Assembly (NCBI GenBank): GCA_016195045.1
Contig: JACQAJ010000091.1
Span: 1 to 9,258 of the forward strand
Source of the DNA: Candidatus Azambacteria bacterium
GTDB lineage: Bacteria; Patescibacteriota; Minisyncoccia; GWC2-36-17; JACQAJ01
Reading direction: 5' to 3'
Length of the DNA stretch: 9,258 nt
The number at the start of each line of letters is the position of its first letter. Position 1 is the stretch's first letter. The translations under genes and the position numbers were made by a program. The notes below the pieces were generated by a model. The model did not search any database, was not told the DNA's origin, and saw only the letters and a list, made by a program, of their open reading frames with translations. Positions 1 through 5,140 of this stretch are shown piece by piece.

Positions 1-11
1 AAAAAGCCTGA

Positions 12-29
12 AGTATATACTTTAGGTAT
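12..29 (+). promoter_or_regulatory. Promoter/operator of first RelBE-type module (partial)
   Basis: A -10 box TATACT lies at 16-21, inside the 10-bp palindrome AGTATATACT (12-21), and is followed by GGTATATG running into the ATG at 30. Only 8 nt separate the -10 box from the start codon, so the transcript should begin at or next to the ATG. A -35 box would fall outside the window. The second module repeats this layout exactly at 633-653, which is the main support. RelB-family antitoxins usually repress their own promoters, so the GTATAT repeats are candidate operator sites (inference). Confidence 0.5.
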
Positions 30-305
30 ATGAAAACATCAGTCAGTATAAAACTTGATAAAGATATTAAAGAACAAGCAACTCAATTTGCCCGCGAGAT
101 TGGTTTACCTCTTTCCACTATTATTAATGCTAATCTCAGAGAAATTATGAGAAGCGGAGAAGTGAGAATTTCCTTAGAACCAAAAATAAAACCAGTAATC
201 TGGGAAGAAATGAAAAAAGCGGTAGTTGACTATCAGGTGGGTAAAAATATTTCTCAGGCTCTCAAAAACAAAAAAGAGGTGATGAACTATCTTGAATTGT
301 TATGA
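30..305 (+). CDS. RelB/DinJ-family antitoxin (module 1)
   Basis: This 91-residue protein is expected to neutralise the toxin encoded next to it and to repress the shared promoter. Residues 1-45 have the ribbon-helix-helix pattern of RelB/DinJ proteins: a short strand (TSVSIKLDK), a helix (about 11-23), the turn EIGLPLS, and a second helix (IINANLREIM). The C-terminal half is charged and should wrap the toxin. The stop TGA at 303-305 overlaps the toxin ATG at 302-304 (ATGA), so translation is probably coupled. There is no SD site before the ATG, and the -10 box is only 8 nt away, which fits a leaderless start. It is a paralogue of the antitoxins at 651-935 and 3528-3812. The family call is from sequence pattern; RelB and DinJ cannot be told apart here. 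Confidence 0.85.
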   Translation: MKTSVSIKLDKDIKEQATQFAREIGLPLSTIINANLREIMRSGEVRISLEPKIKPVIWEEMKKAVVDYQVGKNISQALKNKKEVMNYLELL

Positions 306-562
306 TTATTTATTTTCATAAAAATTTCGAGAAGGCCTATCAGAAACTTCAGAAAAATGAACAGCAAAAAATTAAAATCCGACTCGCTTTATTTTTAGAA
401 AATTCTTTTCATCCGCTACTGAATAACCATGAATTAAAAGGAGAGTATGCTAGTCATTTTAGTATTAATATCAGCGGCGATTTACGGGCACACTATAAGC
501 TAGTCGGTAAGAATAAAGTTCTGTTCACGATTGTCGGTACCCATTCACAACTTTATCGATAA
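302..562 (+). CDS. RelE/YafQ-family toxin (module 1)
   Basis: An 86-residue protein of the RelE superfamily, whose members cut mRNA, typically on the ribosome. Family-like marks are FHPLLNNHELKGEY near residues 36-49, SINISGDLRAHY with a conserved Arg near residues 54-65, and the C-terminal GTHSQLY. It starts inside the stop codon of its antitoxin gene and has no SD site of its own within 10 nt, so it probably depends on translational coupling. It closely resembles the toxin at 938-1201, sharing FHPLLNNH, SINI and the terminal G-T/S-HS-x-LY. Nothing suggests damage. Which subgroup it belongs to (RelE or YafQ) and its cleavage specificity cannot be read from the sequence. Confidence 0.85.
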   Translation: MIIYFHKNFEKAYQKLQKNEQQKIKIRLALFLENSFHPLLNNHELKGEYASHFSINISGDLRAHYKLVGKNKVLFTIVGTHSQLYR

Positions 563-614
563 ACATTTAGTATTTAAAATATAAAATTTATAAAAAGAGT
601 TACGATTTTTTTTG

Positions 615-650
615 TTGACATAATCTAACTTAAGTATATACTGGGTATAT
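615..650 (+). promoter_or_regulatory. Promoter/operator of second RelBE-type module
   Basis: A perfect -35 TTGACA (615-620), a 16-nt spacer and -10 TATACT (637-642) lie upstream, with the ATG at 651, only 8 nt after the -10 box. The -10 sits inside the palindrome AGTATATACT (633-642), followed by GGGTATATATG. The palindrome plus GGTATAT arrangement matches the one at 12-32, so the two modules probably share operator sequences. The mRNA should be leaderless or have a leader of 1-2 nt. Confidence 0.75.
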
Positions 651-935
651 ATGAACACAACAGTCATTAATATTAAAACAGATAAGTCTTTAAAAAATGA
701 GGCTCAAAAATTAGCCAAGGGGTTTGGTCTTCCATTAAGCGCGATTATTAATTCTTATTTAAGAGGGTTTGTTCACGAAAAAAGAATTGTTTTTTCCGAG
801 CCACCGATGCCCAACATTAAGACTAGAAAAATTTTAGATCTGGCGCTTTCTGATATAAATAAAAATAAAAATCTGGTCGGGTCTTTTAATTCTGCTAACG
901 AAATGGATCGATTTTTGGACTCACTTAAAAGATAA
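651..935 (+). CDS. RelB/DinJ-family antitoxin (module 2)
   Basis: A 94-residue ribbon-helix-helix antitoxin. The N-terminal strand TTVINIKTDKS, helix, GFGLPLS turn and second helix (AIINSYLRGFV) align with the antitoxins at 30-305 and 3528-3812. The middle part (EPPMPNIKTRKILDLALSDINKNKNL) resembles module 3 (SPQIPNAITRQAIQNARAKKNL), so modules 2 and 3 share more in the C-terminal half than either shares with module 1. The toxin gene begins 2 nt after the stop, so the two are one operon. No SD site is present; the start is set by the promoter 8 nt upstream. It probably represses its own promoter, by analogy with the family. Confidence 0.85.
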   Translation: MNTTVINIKTDKSLKNEAQKLAKGFGLPLSAIINSYLRGFVHEKRIVFSEPPMPNIKTRKILDLALSDINKNKNLVGSFNSANEMDRFLDSLKR

Positions 936-937
936 AC

Positions 938-1201
938 ATGAAAATCGAACTTCACCGGAATTTTATAAAAAAATATTACAAATTGACGGTTAAAATTCAA
1001 GAAAAATTTAAAGAAAGACGAAATTTATTTCTCATTGATCAATTTCATCCCTTGTTGAATAACCACGCTTTATCAGGAAAATATGATAACTGTCGAAGTA
1101 TTAATATCACGAGTGATATTAGGGTAATTTTTTCTTTAAGACCAGATGGTACGATTGTTTTTATTACCATTGGTTCTCATTCTGAATTATATGAAAACTA
1201 A
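938..1201 (+). CDS. RelE/YafQ-family toxin (module 2)
   Basis: An 87-residue RelE-superfamily toxin, the partner of the antitoxin gene 2 nt upstream. Shared marks with the module 1 toxin are the N-terminal hydrophobic strand plus basic helix (IELHRNFIKKYYKL), FHPLLNNHALSGKY, SINITSDIRVIF with a conserved Arg, and the C-terminal IGSHSELYEN. The general role (ribosome-dependent mRNA cleavage) is family knowledge; specificity is not visible. The gene looks intact and ends 14 nt before the heptamer repeat tract. No terminator is visible between it and pyrD, so read-through into pyrD is possible. Confidence 0.85.
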   Translation: MKIELHRNFIKKYYKLTVKIQEKFKERRNLFLIDQFHPLLNNHALSGKYDNCRSINITSDIRVIFSLRPDGTIVFITIGSHSELYEN

Positions 1202-1214
1202 AATAACCAAAAAT

Positions 1215-1256
1215 AAATCTTAAATCTTAAATCTTAAATCTTAAATCTTAAATCTT
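1215..1256. repeat. Tandem heptamer array, six copies of AAATCTT
   Basis: Six uninterrupted, identical 7-bp units fill most of the 67-nt gap between the module 2 toxin and pyrD. Such arrays can change copy number by slippage. Its place just before the pyrD start at 1269 means that copy number would change the length of the pyrD leader. The same unit on the other strand (register TTTAAGA) recurs in diverged form inside ddl at 6998-7025. Confidence 0.95.
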
Positions 1257-1268
1257 AATTACCTTCCC

Positions 1269-2384
1269 ATGCTTCACCAACCATTTTTCGATCCAACAAA
1301 ATCGTATGAGGAAAATTGGAAAGAAGGACCCTTCGGGGCTTTTGCCAGCACTATAAACTCTTCAGAGAGGAGTCGCCTTCGCTCTGACGAGCTTCTGCGT
1401 ACCGAAGGTGAACCAAAATACAAAGTCTTTGAACATAAAGTTTATTTGCCTTTTGGAATTCCGGCTGGGCCACTTTTGAATGGCCGATTTGTCGATGCCG
1501 CTCTTGATCTGAATTTCGATATTCCCATGCATAAGACCGTGCGGACGCGCGCCAAAGCTTGCCACCCGTTTCCTAATGTTTTAGCCATAGAAATAGAAGG
1601 CGATTTAACTATGGAAAAAGCGTCGCATCAATTGAAAGCTAAAGAGGGATATCTTGCACCACTGTCGATCACTAATTCTTTTGGTAATCCCTCTCAAGAT
1701 TCCGATATTTGGCAACGCGATATTGCTCATTCAGTGGCTCACGCTAGAAAGGGACAAATAGTGGCCGCCAGTATTGAAGGTACCAAATGGCCCGGCTATT
1801 CTGATGCCGACTATATTCAAGACTGGGCCATCGGCGCCGGACTTTTAAAAGAAGCTGGTGCTCAGATTATTGAAGCCAATTTAAGTTGTCCCAATGAAGG
1901 CACGACTAGTTTAGTTTGTTTTGATGTTAATCGAGCTCGAAAGATTGCTGAGGCGATAAAGAATAAAATCGGTAACACACCTTTACTTTTAAAGACCGCT
2001 TATTTTTCTGATGAAGAAAATCTTCGGCACTTTGTTAAAGAACTAGGAAAAATTGTCGATGGTATTTCTTCGATCAATACCATTTCGGCTGAAGTAGTTA
2101 ATGAAAAAGGTCAGCCAGCGCTTCCCGGGGAGGGACGTTTGCGCAGTGGCGTTTGTGGCCATGCCATTAAATGGGCTGGGTTAGATATGGTCAAACGACT
2201 TAAAAAACTCCGCGAAGAATTCAATTACCACTTTTTAATTTTTGGCGGTGGCGGAGTCATGAATCCGCAAGACTATCAAGAATATCATCAGGCTGGCGCC
2301 GATGTTGTCATGTCCGCCACGGGCGCTATGTGGAACCCCTATTTAGCGGGGGAGATCAAAAAACTTATAATTTCTAAAGTTTAA
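1269..2384 (+). CDS. pyrD: Dihydroorotate dehydrogenase family protein
   Basis: A 371-residue protein that should oxidise dihydroorotate to orotate with FMN, the fourth step of UMP synthesis. The middle holds EANLSCPN, with Cys207 where class 1 enzymes have their catalytic Cys (class 2 enzymes have Ser). Later come SSINTISAEVV, the flavin-phosphate loop FGGGGVM (about 325-331), and AGADVVMSATGAMW near the end. FGIPAGPLLNG (about 62-72) is the usual N-terminal glycine-rich strand. The length is above the roughly 310 residues of class 1A, with extra sequence at the N-terminus. There is no SD before the ATG, and the heptamer repeats sit in the leader. pyrE and pyrF downstream support a pyrimidine role. 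The electron acceptor and exact class are uncertain; related dihydropyrimidine dehydrogenase-like proteins share this fold. Confidence 0.88.
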   Translation: MLHQPFFDPTKSYEENWKEGPFGAFASTINSSERSRLRSDELLRTEGEPKYKVFEHKVYLPFGIPAGPLLNGRFVDAALDLNFDIPMHKTVRTRAKACHPFPNVLAIEIEGDLTMEKASHQLKAKEGYLAPLSITNSFGNPSQDSDIWQRDIAHSVAHARKGQIVAASIEGTKWPGYSDADYIQDWAIGAGLLKEAGAQIIEANLSCPNEGTTSLVCFDVNRARKIAEAIKNKIGNTPLLLKTAYFSDEENLRHFVKELGKIVDGISSINTISAEVVNEKGQPALPGEGRLRSGVCGHAIKWAGLDMVKRLKKLREEFNYHFLIFGGGGVMNPQDYQEYHQAGADVVMSATGAMWNPYLAGEIKKLIISKV

Positions 2385-2430
2385 ATTATAAATTCTCATA
2401 AATAGATAAAAATCTCACATTGACATTAAG

Positions 2431-2467
2431 AAAATCCGCCTGACTTGGAAGCCTTTGACGGATTTTT
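2431..2467 (+). terminator. Terminator-like hairpin after pyrD
   Basis: The arms AAAATCCG (2431-2438) and CGGATTTT (2459-2466) form a perfect 8-bp stem with a 20-nt loop, about 47 nt after the pyrD stop. The right arm ends in a run of five T (2463-2467). The large loop and short T run make it a weak intrinsic terminator. The stem is symmetric, so it could also act for transcripts from the other strand. Confidence 0.45.
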
Positions 2468-2699
2468 GGGTGGGTCTTACTTACGATTTTAGAAGAAAGA
2501 AGATTAATTATTCATCACTCCCACAATCCTATACTTTACTAATTTAGCTAATAAAAAAGACAGACCAGAAAACGTGAAGAAAATCAGTGATGGAAGATTG
2601 AAGAATAAACCCAAGGAGAATTAGGGTATCTTTTCCTTCGCACACCACTTTGAGATCATTCAATAAAAAAATGTGCTTGGAATTTTATTAACTTGTAAT
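2468..2699. other. No gene seen between pyrD terminator and minus-strand gene
   Basis: I see no ORF with coding character, RNA gene or clear repeat in this AT-rich stretch. It lies at the 3' ends of two converging genes (pyrD and the minus-strand unknown gene), where only terminators would be expected. Confidence 0.6.
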
Positions 2700-3188
2700 T
2701 TATTCACTACTGGGCCTTGCCTTTTTTAATAAATCAACCAACTCTTCTCTCTGTATCTCTAATCCATCTCTTGTATATCTATCCATATATCCTTTGCTAT
2801 AAGCCAACATAGAATCAATATAATATACCAACTCTTTTTGAGCTTGTATTGCATCTTCAGGACTTTTGCCTCTTAAAAAACCCTTCATTAATTGAACCTG
2901 AAGATCCTTATATGTAGCTCTCAAAGATTTAAAATTTTCTCGGGATGGTTTTGCCTTTTCTATTCTATACTTTTCTTCTCTTTCATTTAGGGGAAATTTT
3001 TCATGAAAAAAATTATTAGCAGCAACAAACCCGCCATGTCCTAAAAAATCGTTAAACCACATTCTTGCCAAATCTCCTTCTGTATCATTTCTGAGAATTG
3101 CTATTGGTAACGGGGTTCTTTTTTCTCCTAATAATAAGTAATAAGCGTCAACTTTAGCCTCTATTGCGCTTTTACTGTTCCTTCCCAT
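2700..3188 (-). pseudogene. Unknown protein, main part of a frameshifted gene
   Basis: The open frame gives 162 residues with no family I recognise. It has no signal peptide or membrane segment. Notable stretches are GEKRTPLPIAILRNDTEGDLARMWFNDFLGHGG (about residues 21-53), then a charged, probably helical C-terminal half. Its own first ATG at 3188 has no good SD site, while the overlapping frame at 3161-3286 begins after a strong SD. The -1 frame joins at the run AAAA (GTAAAAGCG on the minus strand): the upstream frame ends its shared part as GEWEGTVK and this frame continues SAIEAKVDAYYLL. One missing A there would restore a single protein of about 195 residues. The cause may be a real mutation, a sequencing error in a homopolymer, or a programmed frameshift. 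Alternatively these are two separate coupled genes. It runs against the strand of its neighbours. Confidence 0.6.
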
Positions 3189-3286
3189 TCACCACCCGCA
3201 TCGCAAATAATCATCTTCTTTCCATCCCATTCTTTTCCACGCACAATATTCTCAGGTACTTCTTGTTTTGGTTCAAGACTTTCCAT
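3161..3286 (-). CDS. N-terminal part of the frameshifted unknown gene
   Basis: A 41-residue frame beginning MESLEPKQEV and ending in GGEWEGTVKAQ. It is preceded by the SD sequence AAAGGAG (plus-strand 3294-3300), about 7 nt from the ATG, one of the best ribosome sites in the window. This makes 3286 the likely true start of the gene whose main part lies at 2700-3188. The two frames overlap by 28 nt. The stretch NIVRGKEWDGKKMIICDAGGEWEG reads like the start of a folded domain, not a leader peptide. As written, translation stops at the TAG at 3161-3163. Confidence 0.6.
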   Translation of the reverse strand: MESLEPKQEVPENIVRGKEWDGKKMIICDAGGEWEGTVKAQ

Positions 3287-3325
3287 ATTTTTTCTCCTTT
3301 TATTTTAGGGTTAACTTAAATTAAG

Positions 3326-3348
3326 CCCACACCCACCCTACCCCCCCC
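3326..3348 (-). promoter_or_regulatory. G-quadruplex-type motif in the leader of the unknown gene
   Basis: On the minus strand this reads as a run of eight G, TA, GGG, T, GGG, TGT, GGG: four G-runs with loops of 2, 1 and 3 nt, which meets the usual G3+N1-7 quadruplex rule. It lies about 26 nt upstream of the SD at 3294-3300, in the likely 5' leader or promoter of the minus-strand gene. Such a run is conspicuous in an AT-rich genome. A possible -10 TATTAT lies just upstream (minus strand, 3350-3355). Folding and function are inference. Confidence 0.6.
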
Positions 3349-3371
3349 ATAATACAAGTCAAGTGAAAAAC

Positions 3372-3380
3372 TGTGGATAA
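3372..3380 (-). promoter_or_regulatory. Single perfect DnaA-box match (TTATCCACA)
   Basis: The minus strand reads TTATCCACA, the consensus DnaA box. I see only one, without a box cluster or dnaA/dnaN genes, so it is not evidence of an origin. It may be a lone DnaA binding site upstream of the minus-strand gene, or chance. Confidence 0.3.
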
Positions 3381-3392
3381 GTATTGCGGCTC

Positions 3393-3421
3393 ATTTCCCG
3401 CATGTCGGACATGTGGGAAAT
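3393..3421. repeat. Hairpin of 12-13 bp in the intergenic region
   Basis: ATTTCCCGCATGTC (3393-3406) and GACATGTGGGAAAT (3408-3421) are inverted copies with one mismatch. It lies between the divergently transcribed unknown gene and the third TA module. There is no T run, so it is not a plain terminator; it may be part of the repeat remnant that follows. Confidence 0.7.
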
Positions 3422-3428
3422 TGTTTAG

Positions 3429-3456
3429 TTGGATTCTCGTCTACGTGAGAATGACC
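3429..3456. repeat. Degenerate arm of a dispersed REP/MITE-like repeat
   Basis: TTGGATTCTCGTCTACGTG followed by AGAATGAC resembles the right arm of the widespread CTGGATTCCCGCCTACGCG-GGAATGAC type repeat. ATTCTC (3433-3438) and GAGAAT (3447-3452) still pair. A fuller relative lies at 5962-6043. The resemblance is from memory of the repeat type, and the copy is degraded. Confidence 0.45.
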
Positions 3457-3491
3457 GACACGAAAATTACAGTAAAATCACAATAAAATCA

Positions 3492-3520
3492 TTGACATCA
3501 ACTATACCATTGTATATAAT
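3492..3520 (+). promoter_or_regulatory. Consensus promoter of third TA module
   Basis: TTGACA (3492-3497), a 17-nt spacer and TATAAT (3515-3520) make a perfect sigma-70 type promoter. The ATG at 3528 is only 7 nt downstream, so the mRNA should be leaderless. TATAC (3503-3507) and GTATA (3512-3516) form a small inverted repeat over the promoter, and GTATATGG runs into the start codon, recalling the other two modules. Confidence 0.85.
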
Positions 3521-3527
3521 TCAGTAT

Positions 3528-3812
3528 ATGGATACAAAAACAACTATTCTTATAAAAACTGACAAACAGATTAAGAAAGTGGCACAGGATTTTGCCCACG
3601 ATATTGGTATTCCTTTAAGTACTCTTATTAATGCTTACTTACGTCAACTTGCGATAGAAAAACGAGTAACTTTTGTTTCTCCCCAGATACCCAATGCCAT
3701 TACCCGTCAGGCTATTCAAAATGCTCGTGCTAAAAAAAATCTTACGAGTTATGACTCTGTAGATATTTTTTTTAATGATATTCTTGGTGATCAATGGCGC
3801 ACAAATCAATGA
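3528..3812 (+). CDS. RelB/DinJ-family antitoxin (module 3)
   Basis: A 94-residue ribbon-helix-helix antitoxin. The frame is open back to 3429, but the upstream 33 codons cover the promoter and a repeat remnant, and the perfect -10 box ends 7 nt before the ATG at 3528, so I choose that start. The N-terminus (TTILIKTDKQIKKVAQDFAHDIGIPLSTLINAYLRQL) aligns throughout with modules 1 and 2. The middle SPQIPNAITRQAIQNARAKKNL matches module 2. The stop TGA (3810-3812) overlaps a toxin ATG at 3809. The C-terminus is acidic and aromatic (VDIFFNDILGDQW), as in toxin-binding tails. It probably represses its own promoter. Confidence 0.88.
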   Translation: MDTKTTILIKTDKQIKKVAQDFAHDIGIPLSTLINAYLRQLAIEKRVTFVSPQIPNAITRQAIQNARAKKNLTSYDSVDIFFNDILGDQWRTNQ

Positions 3813-4078
3813 GAAATCTTTTAATTGAAAATACTTTTAAGCGTGATATGAAGCGATTACAAAAAAGAAGCTGGCATCTTAATGATCTTTATCAATACAT
3901 CAAATTGTTGCAAAATTACAAAGAATTACCGTTACAAGCCCGCCCGCATAAACTTTCTGGTGAGTATGATGGATTCTGGGAATGTCAGATTAAAAATGAC
4001 TGGTTGCTTATTTATAGTTTTACTCAAGAAATTCTTCTCTTAGTCCGCACTGGTTCACACGGTGATTTATTTGAATAA
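3809..4078 (+). CDS. YafQ-family toxin (module 3)
   Basis: An 89-residue toxin that resembles E. coli YafQ more closely than the other two modules do. It has RPHKLSGEYDGFWECQIKNDWLLIYSF (about residues 45-71) and the C-terminal RTGSHGDLFE. Against YafQ, His47, Asp64, His84 and Phe88 fall at positions known to matter for mRNA cleavage, while the second internal His of YafQ is Gln60 here. I chose the ATG at 3809, which gives the ATGA overlap seen in module 1 and a length close to YafQ; an in-frame ATG at 3794 would add MAHKS. Right after its stop comes a perfect AGGAGG (4078-4083), which is too far from the pyrE ATG to serve it in the normal way. Confidence 0.88.
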   Translation: MRNLLIENTFKRDMKRLQKRSWHLNDLYQYIKLLQNYKELPLQARPHKLSGEYDGFWECQIKNDWLLIYSFTQEILLLVRTGSHGDLFE

Positions 4079-4098
4079 GGAGGTAAAAAATTATTAAT

Positions 4099-4104
4099 TA
4101 TAAT
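4099..4104 (+). promoter_or_regulatory. -10 box (TATAAT) 6 nt before pyrE
   Basis: A perfect TATAAT ends 6 nt before the pyrE ATG at 4111. No -35 box is visible at the right distance. The spacing repeats that of the TA modules and suggests a leaderless pyrE transcript. In an AT-rich spacer, TATAAT can arise by chance. Confidence 0.4.
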
Positions 4105-4110
4105 TAAACC

Positions 4111-4737
4111 ATGAAAAATAATATTATTGACCTATTAATTAAAGTTGGGGCGATTATTAAGGATAGTCATTTTGTGGGGACGTCAGGGAAACATATGCCA
4201 GTCTATATTAATAAAGATGCTTTACTTCCCAAAACAAAATATACTTCTCAAGTAGGTGTTATGATGGCGGAGAAATTTAAAAATAAAAAGATTGAAGTGG
4301 TAGTGGCGCCGGCGGTAGCTGGTATCCCACTGTCTCAATGGACCGCTTATCATCTTTCGCGTCTCATAAAAAAAGAAGTTCTGGCCATTTTTACCGAGAA
4401 GACATTGGAAAACGATCAGATTTTAAAAAGAGGATTTGATTTAGCCATCAAAGATAAACGAGTTTTGGTTGTGGAAGATATTGCAACCACGGGTAGTTCA
4501 GTTAAAAAAGTCATTGAGAGTGTCAGAAAAGCTGGAGGAAAAATTGTGGCCGTTTGTGTCATGGTTAATCGGGATTCCCAATTGGTTAATTCAAAAACTA
4601 TCGGCGTGCCATTTTTCTCACTGGCCACTTATAAAGTACCATCCTACGAACCAAAAGATTGTCCGCTCTGTAAAAAAGGAGTTCCCATAAATATTCAATT
4701 TGGTCATGGCAAGAAGTTTATTGGGTTGAAAGTTTAG
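4111..4737 (+). CDS. pyrE: Orotate phosphoribosyltransferase
   Basis: A 208-residue cytoplasmic enzyme that joins orotate to PRPP to give OMP, the fifth step of UMP synthesis. The PRPP-binding motif VLVVEDIATTGSS lies at about residues 118-130, with the acidic pair Glu122-Asp123. VVVAPAVAGIPLSQ (about 63-76) corresponds to the usual strand-loop with the conserved Gly. TSGKHMPVYINKDAL near residues 24-38 is the substrate-side N-terminal segment. The C-terminus has the CPLCKKGVPINI segment found in a subgroup of these enzymes. The ATG lacks an SD at normal distance: AGGAGG at 4078-4083 is 27 nt away, while TATAAT is 6 nt away, so initiation may be leaderless. pyrF lies further downstream on the same strand, with a small membrane protein gene between. 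Confidence 0.93.
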   Translation: MKNNIIDLLIKVGAIIKDSHFVGTSGKHMPVYINKDALLPKTKYTSQVGVMMAEKFKNKKIEVVVAPAVAGIPLSQWTAYHLSRLIKKEVLAIFTEKTLENDQILKRGFDLAIKDKRVLVVEDIATTGSSVKKVIESVRKAGGKIVAVCVMVNRDSQLVNSKTIGVPFFSLATYKVPSYEPKDCPLCKKGVPINIQFGHGKKFIGLKV

Positions 4738-4753
4738 TTAAATTTGTAAAGTC

Positions 4754-4762
4754 TGGTATAAT
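4754..4762 (+). promoter_or_regulatory. Extended -10 promoter for the small membrane protein
   Basis: TGGTATAAT (4754-4762) is a perfect extended -10 (TGnTATAAT), which can work without a -35 box. It lies 17 nt after the pyrE stop and would give a leader of about 38 nt before the ATG at 4807. AGAGGAAA (4781-4788) is SD-like but about 18 nt from the ATG. Confidence 0.6.
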
Positions 4763-4806
4763 AAAATAAAGGTCGACCAAAGAGGAAATTAAAAGTATTC
4801 AAAAAT

Positions 4807-5016
4807 ATGGAAGAAAAAACATGTGGTGGTATGTCTGGATGTGGATGTGTGTGTCATAAATCCATTCCAGTTCTTATTATTTTGTTTGGTTTAGTATTTT
4901 TATTGGGTGCCTTGGACGTTATGACAGCGCATTCAGTGAGTATTGCTTGGCCAGTCATTATTATGTTGGTCGGATTTATGAAAATGTGTAAAGGAATGGG
5001 TCAATGCTGTAAATAA
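4807..5016 (+). CDS. Small cysteine-rich two-helix membrane protein
   Basis: A 69-residue protein of unknown function. Hydrophobic segments at about residues 20-37 (IPVLIILFGLVFLLGALD) and 45-61 (SIAWPVIIMLVGFMKMC) should cross the membrane as a hairpin. The ends are rich in Cys: the N-terminus has CGGMSGCGCVCHK and the C-terminus CKGMGQCC. With two helices, both ends should lie on the same side, where the Cys clusters could together bind a metal or form disulfides. The WP-x-I-I-x-x-x-G pattern of helix 2 recalls LiaF-like/DUF5668 membrane domains, but I do not claim membership. It has its own extended -10 promoter between pyrE and pyrF, so a pyrimidine role is not implied. Confidence 0.7.
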   Translation: MEEKTCGGMSGCGCVCHKSIPVLIILFGLVFLLGALDVMTAHSVSIAWPVIIMLVGFMKMCKGMGQCCK

Positions 5017-5140
5017 GTCTGTTAAGTTTGTCGGATTATAAAGTCCATAAAGTTTAATAGATCCATGATTTAAAAATGTTAATTTCTCAACCGTACTTAA
5101 CTTTATGAACTTTATTAATTTAATAAACTTCGTAGTCCAA
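5017..5140. repeat. AAAGTT-rich spacer with inverted repeats before pyrF
   Basis: This 124-nt spacer repeats variants of ATAAAGTT on both strands. CATAAAGTT (5046-5054) and AACTTTATG (5099-5107) are a perfect 9-bp inverted pair, and TTTATT/AATAAA pair again at about 5111-5127. I see no gene in it. It could fold into a long leader hairpin for pyrF or be a decayed simple repeat. Confidence 0.5.

Noticed and set aside
1215..1256. CRISPR-like array
   Set aside because: The units are 7 bp and directly adjacent, with no spacers.
1362..1565. Other open frames inside pyrD, pyrE, pyrF, ddl and the antitoxin genes (such as 4416-4628, 5421-5666, 7648-7854 and 7888-8142)
   Set aside because: Each lies within a well-supported gene in another frame and lacks its own start signals.
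3372..3380. Replication origin marked by a DnaA box
   Set aside because: A single box with no cluster, AT-rich unwinding region or dnaA/dnaN neighbours. One 9-mer match can occur by chance.
3429..3527. Longer N-terminus for the third antitoxin
   Set aside because: These codons cover a repeat remnant and the perfect promoter, whose -10 box lies 7 nt before the ATG at 3528; the paralogues also begin there.
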